A DNA stretch of 64,000 nucleotides from Knufia peltigerae (lineage: Eukaryota; Ascomycota; Eurotiomycetes; Chaetothyriales; Trichomeriaceae), in contig JAPDRN010000113.1 of the NCBI GenBank assembly GCA_030247855.1, forward strand, positions 1 to 64,000. The letters are read 5' to 3'. Under the pieces are notes generated by a model that did no database searches, had not been told where the DNA came from, and worked only from the letters and a program-made list of their open reading frames with translations. Below, one piece after another: positions 33,862 through 43,100 of the stretch (position 1 is the stretch's first letter; each line of letters opens with the position of its first letter). A program made the position numbers and the translations under genes.

Positions 33862-34754
33862 GCGCGATCCCCCTGCAGCGGGGCGTGGAAGGCCTGCGGT
33901 GGCTGCGCCAGGCGGCTGCCCTCAGGCTTGGTGGCCGGTGCGGCTGGTACAGGCTTGGTCGGCGCAGGCGTCGCCGCCGGTGCTGGGACCTGTGCAGGAG
34001 CGGTCGCAGGCGTAGCTGCCGGTGCCGGAGTCGATCCCGTCGGCGGCGCGGCGAGAGCAGGTGCTGCGGCGTCCGGCCCGGCGCTGAGCGGTGCGACCGT
34101 CGGTGCCACCGGCGCGGTGCCGGCCACGCTGCCATCCGGATTCAGGCCCGGCGTGGCGCCTGCTTCCTCGCTCTGCGCGGGCAGCTTGACCTTGACCTTG
34201 AACACGTACGGCAATGCCTTGATGTCAGCCACCGGGCCGGTCGCGCGCCCGTCCTTGTCCTTGTCAGGCTCACGCGCCTCGATGATCGCCAGCTCCGGAT
34301 TTGTCATCCAGCCGGAAACTTCGAGGTTGCGCATGTAGGCCGAGACACGCGCGTTGGACTGGGTGCGGCCCTCCAGGGTCAACACGTCACCTTCCTGCTG
34401 CAGAGCGGTGAGCACCACGCCATCGGGGATGGTGCGGACCAGCGCATCGAACAGGTGGACCATCTGCGAGCGCTTGGCCTGCAGCTGCTCGATCACGGCC
34501 TTGCGGGCCAGCAATCGATTCTTCTGCTCGTCAAGGCGGTCGATTTCCTTGTTCTGCTCCTTGACCTTGTCGATCTCGGTCTGCAGGTAGGCGTTGCGAT
34601 CGCTCTGCCCGCTGACCTGCATGTCGTAGTAGAACCAGATCAACAGCGACAGCAGCAGGCCACCCAGGGCGGCCATGCCCAGCATGATGCCGAACTCGCG
34701 CTGGCGTTGCTTGCGCCGTTCGGCGCGCCAGGGCAATAGATTGATGCGTGCCAT
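33858..34754 (-). CDS. pilN: Type IV pilus inner-membrane protein PilN, with long Pro/Ala tail
   Basis: The 298-residue protein starts with the PilM-binding motif ARINLLPWR (residues 2-10), then a membrane helix (about 22-44), a coiled coil and a periplasmic domain to about residue 185. Typical PilN ends near 180-200 residues; here an extra 100-residue Ala/Pro/Thr-rich tail follows, which is low complexity and probably unstructured. It may span the periplasm or be a lineage-specific extension. Its start codon overlaps the pilM stop by one base. Confidence 0.92.
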   Translation of the reverse strand: MARINLLPWRAERRKQRQREFGIMLGMAALGGLLLSLLIWFYYDMQVSGQSDRNAYLQTEIDKVKEQNKEIDRLDEQKNRLLARKAVIEQLQAKRSQMVHLFDALVRTIPDGVVLTALQQEGDVLTLEGRTQSNARVSAYMRNLEVSGWMTNPELAIIEAREPDKDKDGRATGPVADIKALPYVFKVKVKLPAQSEEAGATPGLNPDGSVAGTAPVAPTVAPLSAGPDAAAPALAAPPTGSTPAPAATPATAPAQVPAPAATPAPTKPVPAAPATKPEGSRLAQPPQAFHAPLQGDRA

Positions 34755-35812
34755 CAGTCAAAGCTCCTCAGCGCCAGACCGGTCGCGATCATCAGCGCGG
34801 GGGCGTCCTGGGCCAGCGCGTGCGCCTGCACCTTCGGCCCCAGGGTCATCTGTGCCAGCGGGTTGGCGACCACGGTCGGCACGCCCAGCTGTTCCTCGAC
34901 CATCTCCGGCAGGCCTGCAAGGGCAGCACAGCCGCCGGCCAGCACGATGTGATCGACGCGGTTGAACTCGCTGCCGGCGTAGAAGAACTGCAGCAGGCGG
35001 CTGATCTGCTGGACCGTGGCTTCCTTGAACGGTTCCAGCACTTCCATCTCGTAGCTTTCCGGCAGCCCGCCCTGGCGCTTGGCCAGACCGGCTTCCTCGT
35101 AGCTCAGGCCATAGCGGCGCATGATCTCGTCGGTCAGCTGCTTGCCGCCGAACACCTGTTCGCGGCTGTACAGGCTGCGGCCACCGCGCAGTACGTTGAG
35201 GGTGGTCATGGTGGCGCCGATATCGACCAGCGCAACCACGCCCTCGGCCGAAACCGGCAGTTCGCTGGCCACCAGGGCAAAGGCGTTCTCGACCGCGAAG
35301 GCCTCCACGTCCATCACCTTGGCCTGCAGCCCCCCCAGTTCCAGTGCGGACTGGCGCAGTTCAACGTTCTCCGAACGCGAGGCCGCCAGCAGCACCTGGA
35401 CCATTTCCGGGTTGTTCGGGATCGCCCCGATCACCTCGAAGTCCAGGTTCACTTCCTCGATCGGATACGGAATGTAGTTGACCGCTTCCAGCTCGATCTG
35501 GGCTTCCATGTCGTTCTCGTCCAGGTCGGCCGGCATCGGGATCACCTTGGTGATCACCGCCGAACCGGCCACGGCCGCAGCGGCCAGCTTGGCTTTGCTG
35601 CCGGAACGGTTCATCGCCCGGCGGATGGCCTCTCCCACGGCCTCCACTTCGACGATGTTCTTCTCCACCACCGCGTTCGGCGGCAGCGGTTCCACGGCGT
35701 AATGTTCCACACGGAAACGATTGCCGCTGCGGGAAAGCTGCAACAGCTTTACCGCAGTCGAACTGATGTCGACGCCAATGAGCGGCGACTGACTTTTTGG
35801 GATGAGCCCCAC
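34754..35812 (-). CDS. pilM: Type IV pilus assembly ATPase-like protein PilM (GTG start)
   Basis: The 352-residue cytoplasmic protein has the actin/FtsA-like fold: LIGVDISSTAVKLLQLS is the first phosphate loop, VVALVDIGATMTTLNVL the second, and IVLAGGCAALAGL the third. It binds ATP and the N-terminal tail of PilN. The first credible start is GTG at 35812 (VGLIPKSQSPLIG), which matches the family; the open frame extends 67 codons further but through the promoter region. It is the first gene of pilMNOPQ. Confidence 0.93.
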   Translation of the reverse strand: MGLIPKSQSPLIGVDISSTAVKLLQLSRSGNRFRVEHYAVEPLPPNAVVEKNIVEVEAVGEAIRRAMNRSGSKAKLAAAAVAGSAVITKVIPMPADLDENDMEAQIELEAVNYIPYPIEEVNLDFEVIGAIPNNPEMVQVLLAASRSENVELRQSALELGGLQAKVMDVEAFAVENAFALVASELPVSAEGVVALVDIGATMTTLNVLRGGRSLYSREQVFGGKQLTDEIMRRYGLSYEEAGLAKRQGGLPESYEMEVLEPFKEATVQQISRLLQFFYAGSEFNRVDHIVLAGGCAALAGLPEMVEEQLGVPTVVANPLAQMTLGPKVQAHALAQDAPALMIATGLALRSFD

Positions 35813-35862
35813 GGTTTCTCCCCTGCCGACGGGCACTTGGACGCAAGAGCTGCGTCCGCGCA

Positions 35863-35890
35863 TTAATAACGTATTCTTAGCAAATGGCAA
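35863..35890 (-). promoter_or_regulatory. Candidate sigma-70 promoter of pilMNOPQ
   Basis: On the minus strand TTGCCA (35885-35890) and TATTAA (35863-35868) are separated by 16 bases. This places a start site near 35856, about 45 bases before the GTG of pilM. The region is AT-rich compared with its surroundings. Confidence 0.5.
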
Positions 35891-36029
35891 CCGCCCTGCT
35901 GTGACATCCCTCACAGGATGAACACGCAGCCCCTGGCGTCCCCTTGCACTCCCCAGTGCCGGCCCCAGCCGCCACCTTGCGTAATCTATACTCTGCGACC
36001 ACGAAATTCGCAATCGGAATCTGACACCG

Positions 36030-38456
36030 ATGACCCGTCTCCGCCGCTGGCTGCGCTGGATCTTTCTTGTTGTCCTGGTCCTGGCGCTGGTCGGAGCGGC
36101 CGCCGTTGGCGGCCTGTACTACGCCGTTTCTTCCAAGCTTCCCGACGTGCAGACCCTGCGCGACGTGGAAATGCAGGAGCCGATGTACGTCTACGCTGCC
36201 GACGGCAAGCTGATGGCGGTGTTCGGCGAGACCCGGCGTACCCCCATCACCATGAAGGACGTGCCGGAGAAGCTGAAGCAGGCATTCCTGGCCACCGAAG
36301 ATGCCCGCTTCTACGAGCACGGCGGCGTGGACTACAAGGGCATCGGCCGCGCGGTGTGGCTGCTGGCCACCACCAACGACAAGCGCGTGCCCGGTGGCTC
36401 CACCATCACCCAGCAGGTGGCCCGCCAGTTCTTCCTCAGCTCCGAGTACAGCTATACCCGCAAGCTGGCCGAGATCCTGCTGGCGCGCAAGATCGAATCC
36501 GAGCTGAGCAAGGACGAGATCTTCGAGCTGTACCTGAACAAGAGTTTCTTCGGCAACCGCGCCTACGGCGTGGCCGCCGCTGCCGAGTTCTACTACGGCA
36601 AGAAGCTGGGCGAACTGGACCTGGACGAGATGGCCTCGCTGGCCGGCATCCCCAAGTTCCCGTCCTCGGGCAACCCGATCTCAAACCCGGAGCGCGCCCG
36701 CCAGCGACGTGACAACTATGTGCTGCAGCGCATGGCCGACCTGAAGTTCGTCAGCCAGGCCGAGGCCGATGCGGCCAAGGCCGTGCCGATGCACGCCACC
36801 GCGCATGAGCCGCCGGTGCAGGTCGATGCGCCCTACGTGGCCGAACTGGTGCGCCAGGAAATGATCGCCCGCTTCGGCGGCGACGTGGTCAACAAGGGCT
36901 ACCACGTCACCACCACCATCGACGCGACGCTGCAGACCGCCGCCAACCTGTCGGTGCGCGATGGCCTGCTGCTGTACGACCACCGCCATGGCTGGCACGG
37001 CGTCGAGAAGCAGGTACAGCTGGGCGCCGGTGATGACGCCGCCGCACTGGCCGAACACCTGCGCGGCCTGTTCGGCCAGGCCGGCCTGCTGCCGGCGATC
37101 GTCGCCAGCACCGGCGCCGACGGCAGTGCCACCGTGGTGCTGGCCAACCGCAGCGAGATCGTGCTGCCGGCCGGCGCCGCCAAGTGGACCAACAAGAGCC
37201 CGGCCAAGCTGGTGCAGCGCGGCGACATCGTGCGCGTGCGCGCCGGTGCCAAAGAGGGCGAATGGCTGCTCGACCAGCTGCCGCGCGGCCAGTCCGCGCT
37301 GGTCTCGCTGGACGCCCACAGCGGCGCACTGAAGGCCCTGGTCGGCGGCTTCAGCTTCTCCGGCAACAAGTTCAACCGTGCCACCCAGGCCCGTCGTCAG
37401 CCCGGTTCGAGCTTCAAGCCGTTTGTCTATGCAGCCGCCTTCGACAAGGGTTACAACCCGGCCTCGATCGTGCTCGATGCCCCGGTCGTGTTCCGCGACC
37501 GCCGCGGCAAGACCTGGGCGCCGCAGAACGACGGTGGTGGCTTCCGTGGCCCGATGCGCCTGCGTGAAGCGCTGGTGCAGTCGCGCAACCTGGTCTCGGT
37601 GCGCCTGCTGGATGGTATGGGCGTGGACTACGCGCGCAAGTACATCAGCCAGTTCGGCTTTGCCGAATCCGAGTTGCCGCCGAACCTGTCGATGTCACTG
37701 GGTACCGCCTCGCTGACGCCGCTGTCGGTGGCCCGCGGCTATGCCGTGTTCGCCAACGGCGGCTCGCGCGTGGACACCTGGCTGATCGACCAGGTCAACG
37801 ACCGCGATGGCAGCCTGGTGTTCAAGGAAAACCCGGCCATGGCCTGCCGCGACTGCGCCGGCAGCAGCGACCAGCCGGTGAACCAGGTGGTGGACGGCTT
37901 CAACTTCGGCGCCCCGGCCCCCAAGGTTGACGCCACCGCCGCTGCCAAGCCGGAAGCCAAGACCGAAACGCCGGCCGCCCCGGTCAACCCGGACGCGCGT
38001 ACCGCACCGCGTGCGATCGACGCCCGTACTGCCTACCAACTGGTGTCGATGATGCGCGACGTGGTCCAGCGCGGCACCGGCGCGCAGGCCAAGGTACTCG
38101 GCCGCGAAGACGTGGGCGGCAAGACCGGCTCCACCAACGACCACCGTGACGCCTGGTTCTCCGGCTTCGGCGGCCCGTACGTGACCACCGTGTGGGTGGG
38201 CCGCGACGACTTCCGCTCGCTGGGCTACCGCGAATACGGTGGCAAGGCGGCCCTGCCGATCTGGATCGAGTACATGCGCACTGCGCTGAAGGACACCCCG
38301 ATCGCACAGAACGAACCGCCGAGCGGTATGGTCCAGGCCACCCTCAACGGCGCGGTGGAGTGGGTGAAGGTGGAAGACATGGACCGCCTGACCGACTACG
38401 ACCTCAACCTGCAGAGCACCCCGCAGGCCGACGCGGCCGCGTTCGATATCTTCTGA
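36030..38456 (+). CDS. mrcA: Penicillin-binding protein 1A, bifunctional
   Basis: The 808-residue inner-membrane enzyme polymerises and cross-links peptidoglycan. A membrane anchor lies at residues 11-31. The glycosyltransferase domain has the catalytic Glu90 in ATEDARFYEHGGVD and GGSTITQQVARQFFL. The transpeptidase has Ser460-x-x-Lys463 (PGSSFKPF), Ser518-Arg-Asn520 and Lys698-Thr-Gly. An OB-like insert lies between about 280 and 420. An Ala/Pro-rich stretch (about 630-660) precedes the final motif. It is divergent from pilM, the same arrangement as in other gammaproteobacteria, and stands alone. Confidence 0.95.
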   Translation: MTRLRRWLRWIFLVVLVLALVGAAAVGGLYYAVSSKLPDVQTLRDVEMQEPMYVYAADGKLMAVFGETRRTPITMKDVPEKLKQAFLATEDARFYEHGGVDYKGIGRAVWLLATTNDKRVPGGSTITQQVARQFFLSSEYSYTRKLAEILLARKIESELSKDEIFELYLNKSFFGNRAYGVAAAAEFYYGKKLGELDLDEMASLAGIPKFPSSGNPISNPERARQRRDNYVLQRMADLKFVSQAEADAAKAVPMHATAHEPPVQVDAPYVAELVRQEMIARFGGDVVNKGYHVTTTIDATLQTAANLSVRDGLLLYDHRHGWHGVEKQVQLGAGDDAAALAEHLRGLFGQAGLLPAIVASTGADGSATVVLANRSEIVLPAGAAKWTNKSPAKLVQRGDIVRVRAGAKEGEWLLDQLPRGQSALVSLDAHSGALKALVGGFSFSGNKFNRATQARRQPGSSFKPFVYAAAFDKGYNPASIVLDAPVVFRDRRGKTWAPQNDGGGFRGPMRLREALVQSRNLVSVRLLDGMGVDYARKYISQFGFAESELPPNLSMSLGTASLTPLSVARGYAVFANGGSRVDTWLIDQVNDRDGSLVFKENPAMACRDCAGSSDQPVNQVVDGFNFGAPAPKVDATAAAKPEAKTETPAAPVNPDARTAPRAIDARTAYQLVSMMRDVVQRGTGAQAKVLGREDVGGKTGSTNDHRDAWFSGFGGPYVTTVWVGRDDFRSLGYREYGGKAALPIWIEYMRTALKDTPIAQNEPPSGMVQATLNGAVEWVKVEDMDRLTDYDLNLQSTPQADAAAFDIF

Positions 38457-38642
38457 AGGCGCAGGTTCGGTGGGTGCCAACCATTGGTTGGCACGATGGC
38501 CCGGCGTTGCCCTGGTAGTCGCCAACCTTGGTTGGCGCCCCGTGCCGACCAAGGTCGGCATCTACCAGAGCGGTTCAGATACCCACGCAGATGTCACATG
38601 CCTGCGCTAGTCTGTAGCCAGGTCGCAACAGGGAGTCATCGC
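38457..38642. repeat. SMAG-type palindromes after mrcA
   Basis: GTGCCAACCATTGGTTGGCAC lies at 38474-38494, GTAG plus GCCAACCTTGGTTGGC at 38515-38536, and GTGCCGACCAAGGTCGGCATCTAC at 38542-38565. The last two form an inverted pair with GTAG/CTAC feet. The rest is unassigned. Confidence 0.8.
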
Positions 38643-39287
38643 ATGCACCGCGCTCACCAGCATGCTGCCAGCCAGACCCGCGAACGGCGTCATCGCCTCG
38701 CCCACGAAGCCGCCCGGCTGATGGCCGAGGGCGGAATCCGCGACTTCCACCAGGCCAAGCTCAAGGCCGCCAGCCGTCTTGGCATCCACGACGATGCCTC
38801 GCTGCCCCGCAACGTCGAGATCGAACAGGCCCTGCGCGAGTACCAGCGGCTGTTCTCCGGCCCACAACACGGCAACGAACTGCAGCGGCGGCGCGAGTCC
38901 GCGTTGCGCGCGCTGGAGTTCCTGCACGGCTTCTCGCCGCGCCTGGCCGGCCCCGTGCTGGACGGCACCGCCGACGCCAACAGCCCCGTGCAGTTGCACC
39001 TGCACAGTGACGACCCGGAGGCCGTGCATCGCTTTCTGGACGAGCACCGCATCCCCGCCGAATCGCGCACGCGGCGCCTGCGGCTGGACCGCGAGCGCAA
39101 CCTGGATGTGCCGGTGTGGGTGTTCAGTGCCGAAGAACTGACCTTCGACCTGGCCGTACTGCCCTACGACGCCCTGCGCCAGGCACCGCTGTCGCCGGTG
39201 GATGAGAAACCCATGCGCCGGGCGTCGGCCACGCAATTGCGGCAACTGCTGGCCGAGACGGAGATCACCGCCTATATCGGCGGATGA
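38643..39287 (+). CDS. Conserved hypothetical protein
   Basis: The 214-residue protein has no signal or membrane segment. It begins with a helical, basic stretch (TRERRHRLAHEAARLMAEGG) that also contains FHQAKLKAASRLGI and NVEIEQALREYQRLF, a pattern I have seen in uncharacterised proteobacterial proteins. The middle (about 110-175) looks like an alternating alpha/beta domain. I cannot assign a function. ATG at 38643 has GGGAG upstream and avoids an extended frame through the SMAG repeats. It is convergent with the next gene, with 26 bases between. Confidence 0.75.
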   Translation: MHRAHQHAASQTRERRHRLAHEAARLMAEGGIRDFHQAKLKAASRLGIHDDASLPRNVEIEQALREYQRLFSGPQHGNELQRRRESALRALEFLHGFSPRLAGPVLDGTADANSPVQLHLHSDDPEAVHRFLDEHRIPAESRTRRLRLDRERNLDVPVWVFSAEELTFDLAVLPYDALRQAPLSPVDEKPMRRASATQLRQLLAETEITAYIGG

Positions 39288-39292
39288 CCGGC

Positions 39293-39317
39293 GCAGAGCC
39301 GCATGGCTCGGCTCTAC
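39293..39317. repeat. SMAG palindrome that supplies the stop codon of the gene at 39314
   Basis: On the minus strand it reads GTAGAGCCGAGCCATGCGGC followed by TCTGC, a typical SMAG. The TAG inside the GTAG foot (39314-39316) is the stop codon of the minus-strand gene. Confidence 0.85.
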
Positions 39318-40051
39318 GGGAAGATCAGCTTTTCCTCGGACGGGGTCGCCAACCGTGCCAACCACGGCACCGCGGCACGGTACGGATACTCGGCCATCAT
39401 GCGTGCATGCATCTTCTGCATGTCATGCAGGTTCCAGGCGTGCGAGTACACGTCCTGGAAATCATCCGCCCAACCACTGCGCACGCGCATGCGTTCGCCA
39501 TCAAGATTCGGCACCAGGTACCAGGGCACCTGCAGGATCTCGGCCAGGGCCTTGTTGCGTACGGCACTCTCGCGTCCCGACCGCTGCAACTGTTCGATGC
39601 GGAAACTCACGCGGCGGCAGGGAAAGGGCATGCAGGCACCGGTAGCGTTGATGTAATCGGCGATGTCCGCGTACATGTCCGCCTGCAGCTTCATCGGTAC
39701 CGGGTCCTGCAGCGTCTGCCGCACCCGCAGCGTGCGCTGGGTGCTGCCGCGGATCTCCGCAGCACTGTAGAAGGGATGACCCGGCGTCGTGCCGCCGTGG
39801 CGTACCAGCACCATGCGATGAATCGCTTCGTCGGTCAGCACTTCCACCCGCACGGCGGCAGCTTCCGGATGGATGCGCGGCTGCGGCACGTTCACCACGC
39901 GCCAGAACCCCCACACCATCAGCCCCATGCAGATCATCAACACCAGGCACGCCAGCGTCCACGTATCCATGTCGTGGGTGACGTAGCGGATGCGGGCGCG
40001 CCAGACGTAGTAGCGCCGGTAGGTCATGAAGCGGCTCATGAAGTTGTACAT
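39314..40051 (-). CDS. Single-pass membrane protein of unknown function, downstream of the autotransporter
   Basis: The 245-residue protein has a Tyr/Arg-rich cytoplasmic start (MYNFMSRFMTYRRYYVWRAR), one membrane helix (about 33-52) and a soluble part of about 190 residues, probably periplasmic, with two close Cys residues (ACMPFPC). No known domain is recognised. GAGGAG precedes ATG at 40051. It lies 69 bases after the trimeric adhesin on the same strand. Some trimeric autotransporters have inner-membrane partners (SadB, TpgA), so an accessory role is possible, but there is no visible similarity. A VirB8-like topology is another option. Confidence 0.65.
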   Translation of the reverse strand: MYNFMSRFMTYRRYYVWRARIRYVTHDMDTWTLACLVLMICMGLMVWGFWRVVNVPQPRIHPEAAAVRVEVLTDEAIHRMVLVRHGGTTPGHPFYSAAEIRGSTQRTLRVRQTLQDPVPMKLQADMYADIADYINATGACMPFPCRRVSFRIEQLQRSGRESAVRNKALAEILQVPWYLVPNLDGERMRVRSGWADDFQDVYSHAWNLHDMQKMHARMMAEYPYRAAVPWLARLATPSEEKLIFP

Positions 40052-40120
40052 TGCAATCTCCTCTGCAATGGCCCCGGCGCGGCGGGGCTCGTTACGCGCA
40101 CCACGCCGGGGCGCCATGGC

Positions 40121-43100
40121 TTACCAGCCGATGCCCACACCCACGCCCATGCTGCGTTCACCGCTGTTGGTGAACGCACCATTGAGGCTGAAGGTGGCTG
40201 AGCCCTTTTCATTGAGTACGCGCTGGTAACCCACCGCCATGGCGGACTCGCCCTCGGCATAGCCCACGCCCGCGCCGAGGCGGTTGTAGGTGGCCAGGCC
40301 GGCGGTGTTCATGGCCATGGCCGTCTGCGCACTGCTCATCGCGGCCATGCGGTTGAAGCGCTTGTCCATCTTGTCCAGGCGACGCTCGAAGTTGCTGATG
40401 GCGCCATCGGTGTACTCGTTGGCACGGGCCAGCATCTTTTCCAGCTCGGCGGTATCGACCTGCGGGGTGGGCGATTCGGCCTTGGGGCTGTTGGCCTGCG
40501 GGGCCACCGGCGGTGCAGCGCCGGTGTCTGCCACGGGGGGCGTGACCGACTCATCGGCTACCGGCGAGTGTGCTGGCGTAGCCGACGGCGCTTCCACCGA
40601 GGCCACACTGAGTGCGCGCGACTGTGGCTGGCCGTCGATGCGTTGCTCCAGCCCATCCACGCGGCCGTTGAGCTGCTGTTGCAGGGAATGCAGCTGACCG
40701 CCATTGACCGCGTCGCGGCTGCCGGCGGCGATCGCACCGTTGGCGACGTTGGAGAGCACCATGCCGTTAGCGCCGGCGAAGGTGAGCTGGTTCAGGCCGT
40801 CGGAGCGGAGGGTGGAGCTGTCCTGGAAGACCGAGCGTAGTTGGGACTCGACGCGGTCTACGCGGGACGCGCTGGTGATGACAGCTGAGTCGAGCGTCTC
40901 CAGAGCATCGTTGAGCGTGCCCTGAGTGCGGCCCTGGAGGCTGAAGGTTGGGCCGACGATATTGCCGTTCGCGTCTATTCGAGCACCACCACCAAGAGTG
41001 GCGAGAGAGTCATTGAGCTGATCTACGGAGACCGCATTGTGGCCGTCGATACCGCGCGAGATGTTCGTCAGGCGTCGCTTGAGTGCAGAGCTCCCAATGG
41101 AAACCGTATTGCTCTCGTCTGCAATCGACTGAAGCCCCAGCGCAACGCTGCCGGTTGCCAGAGCCTGACTCTGGGCACCCAACGCAACTCCACCATAAGC
41201 CTTCACGTGGGACCTGCCACCCAGGGCAAAGCCGTCTTCCGCGCCCTCATGCACATATGCGGCCCGACCAAGGGCAACTGAATTCTTGCCGCGAGCGGTT
41301 GCGTATGCACCGACCGCAGTCGCGCCCTCGCTACTTAATGACGCCTCTGCGCCATCGCCCACAGCTACCCCAAGGAGACCAGCCCGAGCCGGGACACTGA
41401 GACCATCGCTCCCAACAACAAAGAATCGACTCTGCTCCTGAACGGCGTCAATCCGCTGATTCGTCACGAACAACTGCCCGCCGTTCACGGCATCACGGCT
41501 CTGGCTTGAAACCGCACCATCGGCAACCCCCGTCAACCGCGCGCCGCCGAAGTCGATCACGCCCCCCTGCTCTGCCGACAGCAGCCCACGCGACGAGAGT
41601 CCATCGCGCTCGCCACGCAGTTCATCCAGATCACCACGATTGCGTGCGATCTCCTGCTTGGCGTCAAACAACTGGTTACCCGTCACCGCATCGCGACTTC
41701 CAGCCGCGATCCGCCCATCGGCCAGGTTCGACAGCACCATGCCGTTCGCACCGGCAAGGGTGAGCTGGTTCAGGCCATCGGAACGAACCGAAGGACCTTC
41801 CTGGAACACAGAGCGCAGCTGTTCTTCTACCTGACTCGCGCGTTTCGCTCCGGTGGTGACAGCGCCGTCCAGCGCAAGCAGCGCATCTTCGACGTTGTTC
41901 TGTACTCCACCTTGAAGGTTGTAGGTGGGTACGACGATGTTGCCAATGGAGTCAAGGCCTGCACCGCCACCCAACGCTGCGAGGGATTCAGTCATCTGGT
42001 CTACAGAGACCGCATTGTGGCCGTCGGTACCACGCGCGATGTTCGTCAGCCGTCGCTTGAGCGCAGCGTTTCCGATAGAAACGGTATTGCTTTCGTCCGC
42101 AATCGACTGAAGTCCGAGCGCAACGCCACCGGCTGCCAGAACCTGGCTCTCGGCACCCAACGCAACGCCACCATAGGCCTTCACTTGGGACCGCCCCCCC
42201 AAGGCAAAGCCGTCTTCCGCACCTTCATGCACGTGTGCGGCCCGACCAAGCGCAACTGAATTCTTGCCCCTTGCGGCAGCGAATGCCCCCACGGCAGTGG
42301 CACCTTCTTCATTCAAAGACGCCTCCGCACCATCACCGATAGCAACCCCGAGAAGACCAGCCCTCGCCTCCTCACTCAGCGAGTCACTGCCAACTACGAA
42401 GAATCGACTCTGCTCCTCGATGTTCGAAACCCGCAAGTTGGTGGCAAACAACTGCCCACCATTCACAGCCTCGGTACTCGCGGCCGAGCTGATATCCCCT
42501 GCCGCAACGCCTCGCACCTTGCCACCGTTCAAGTCGACGGCACCATCGGCCTCAAACCTGACCACGCCTTCCAGATCCGGATCAAAGTCGTCGAACTCAC
42601 TGCGCAGCGCATCCAGATCACTCCGGTTACCGGCAATCAGGCCCGATTGATCCGACAGCGCCGACGAATGCGCGGCCAGCGTCTGGCGCTGGGTCTCCAC
42701 GTTCGTGTTGGTCGTGTACAGCTGCTGTCCGGTCACCGCATCGGTGCTGCCCGCGCCGAGTACACCGTTGGCAATGTTGTAGATGCGGCGCTTGCCGCCG
42801 GACTTGTTGGCAACGTCCACAATGGTGCCGGTGTTGTCGGCACCCAGCCTCAGGTGGCCATTTGTCGAGACTTGGCCCACCAGTCCACTCAGAACGGCGG
42901 CCTTGCCCAGCGCATCGTCCGCGGTGGTCTTTGCCCCGATGGCCGTGTTCTGCGCGGTGGTGACCAGCGTATTGGTTGCATGCAGCTGGCGACCTGTCAC
43001 TGCCTCGGTGCTGGCGGCGCTCAACGCGGCGTCGGCTATGCCACTGATGGTGCGATTGGCGTTGGCTTTGTTGCGTACGTCCAGCACATTGCCAGTGTTC

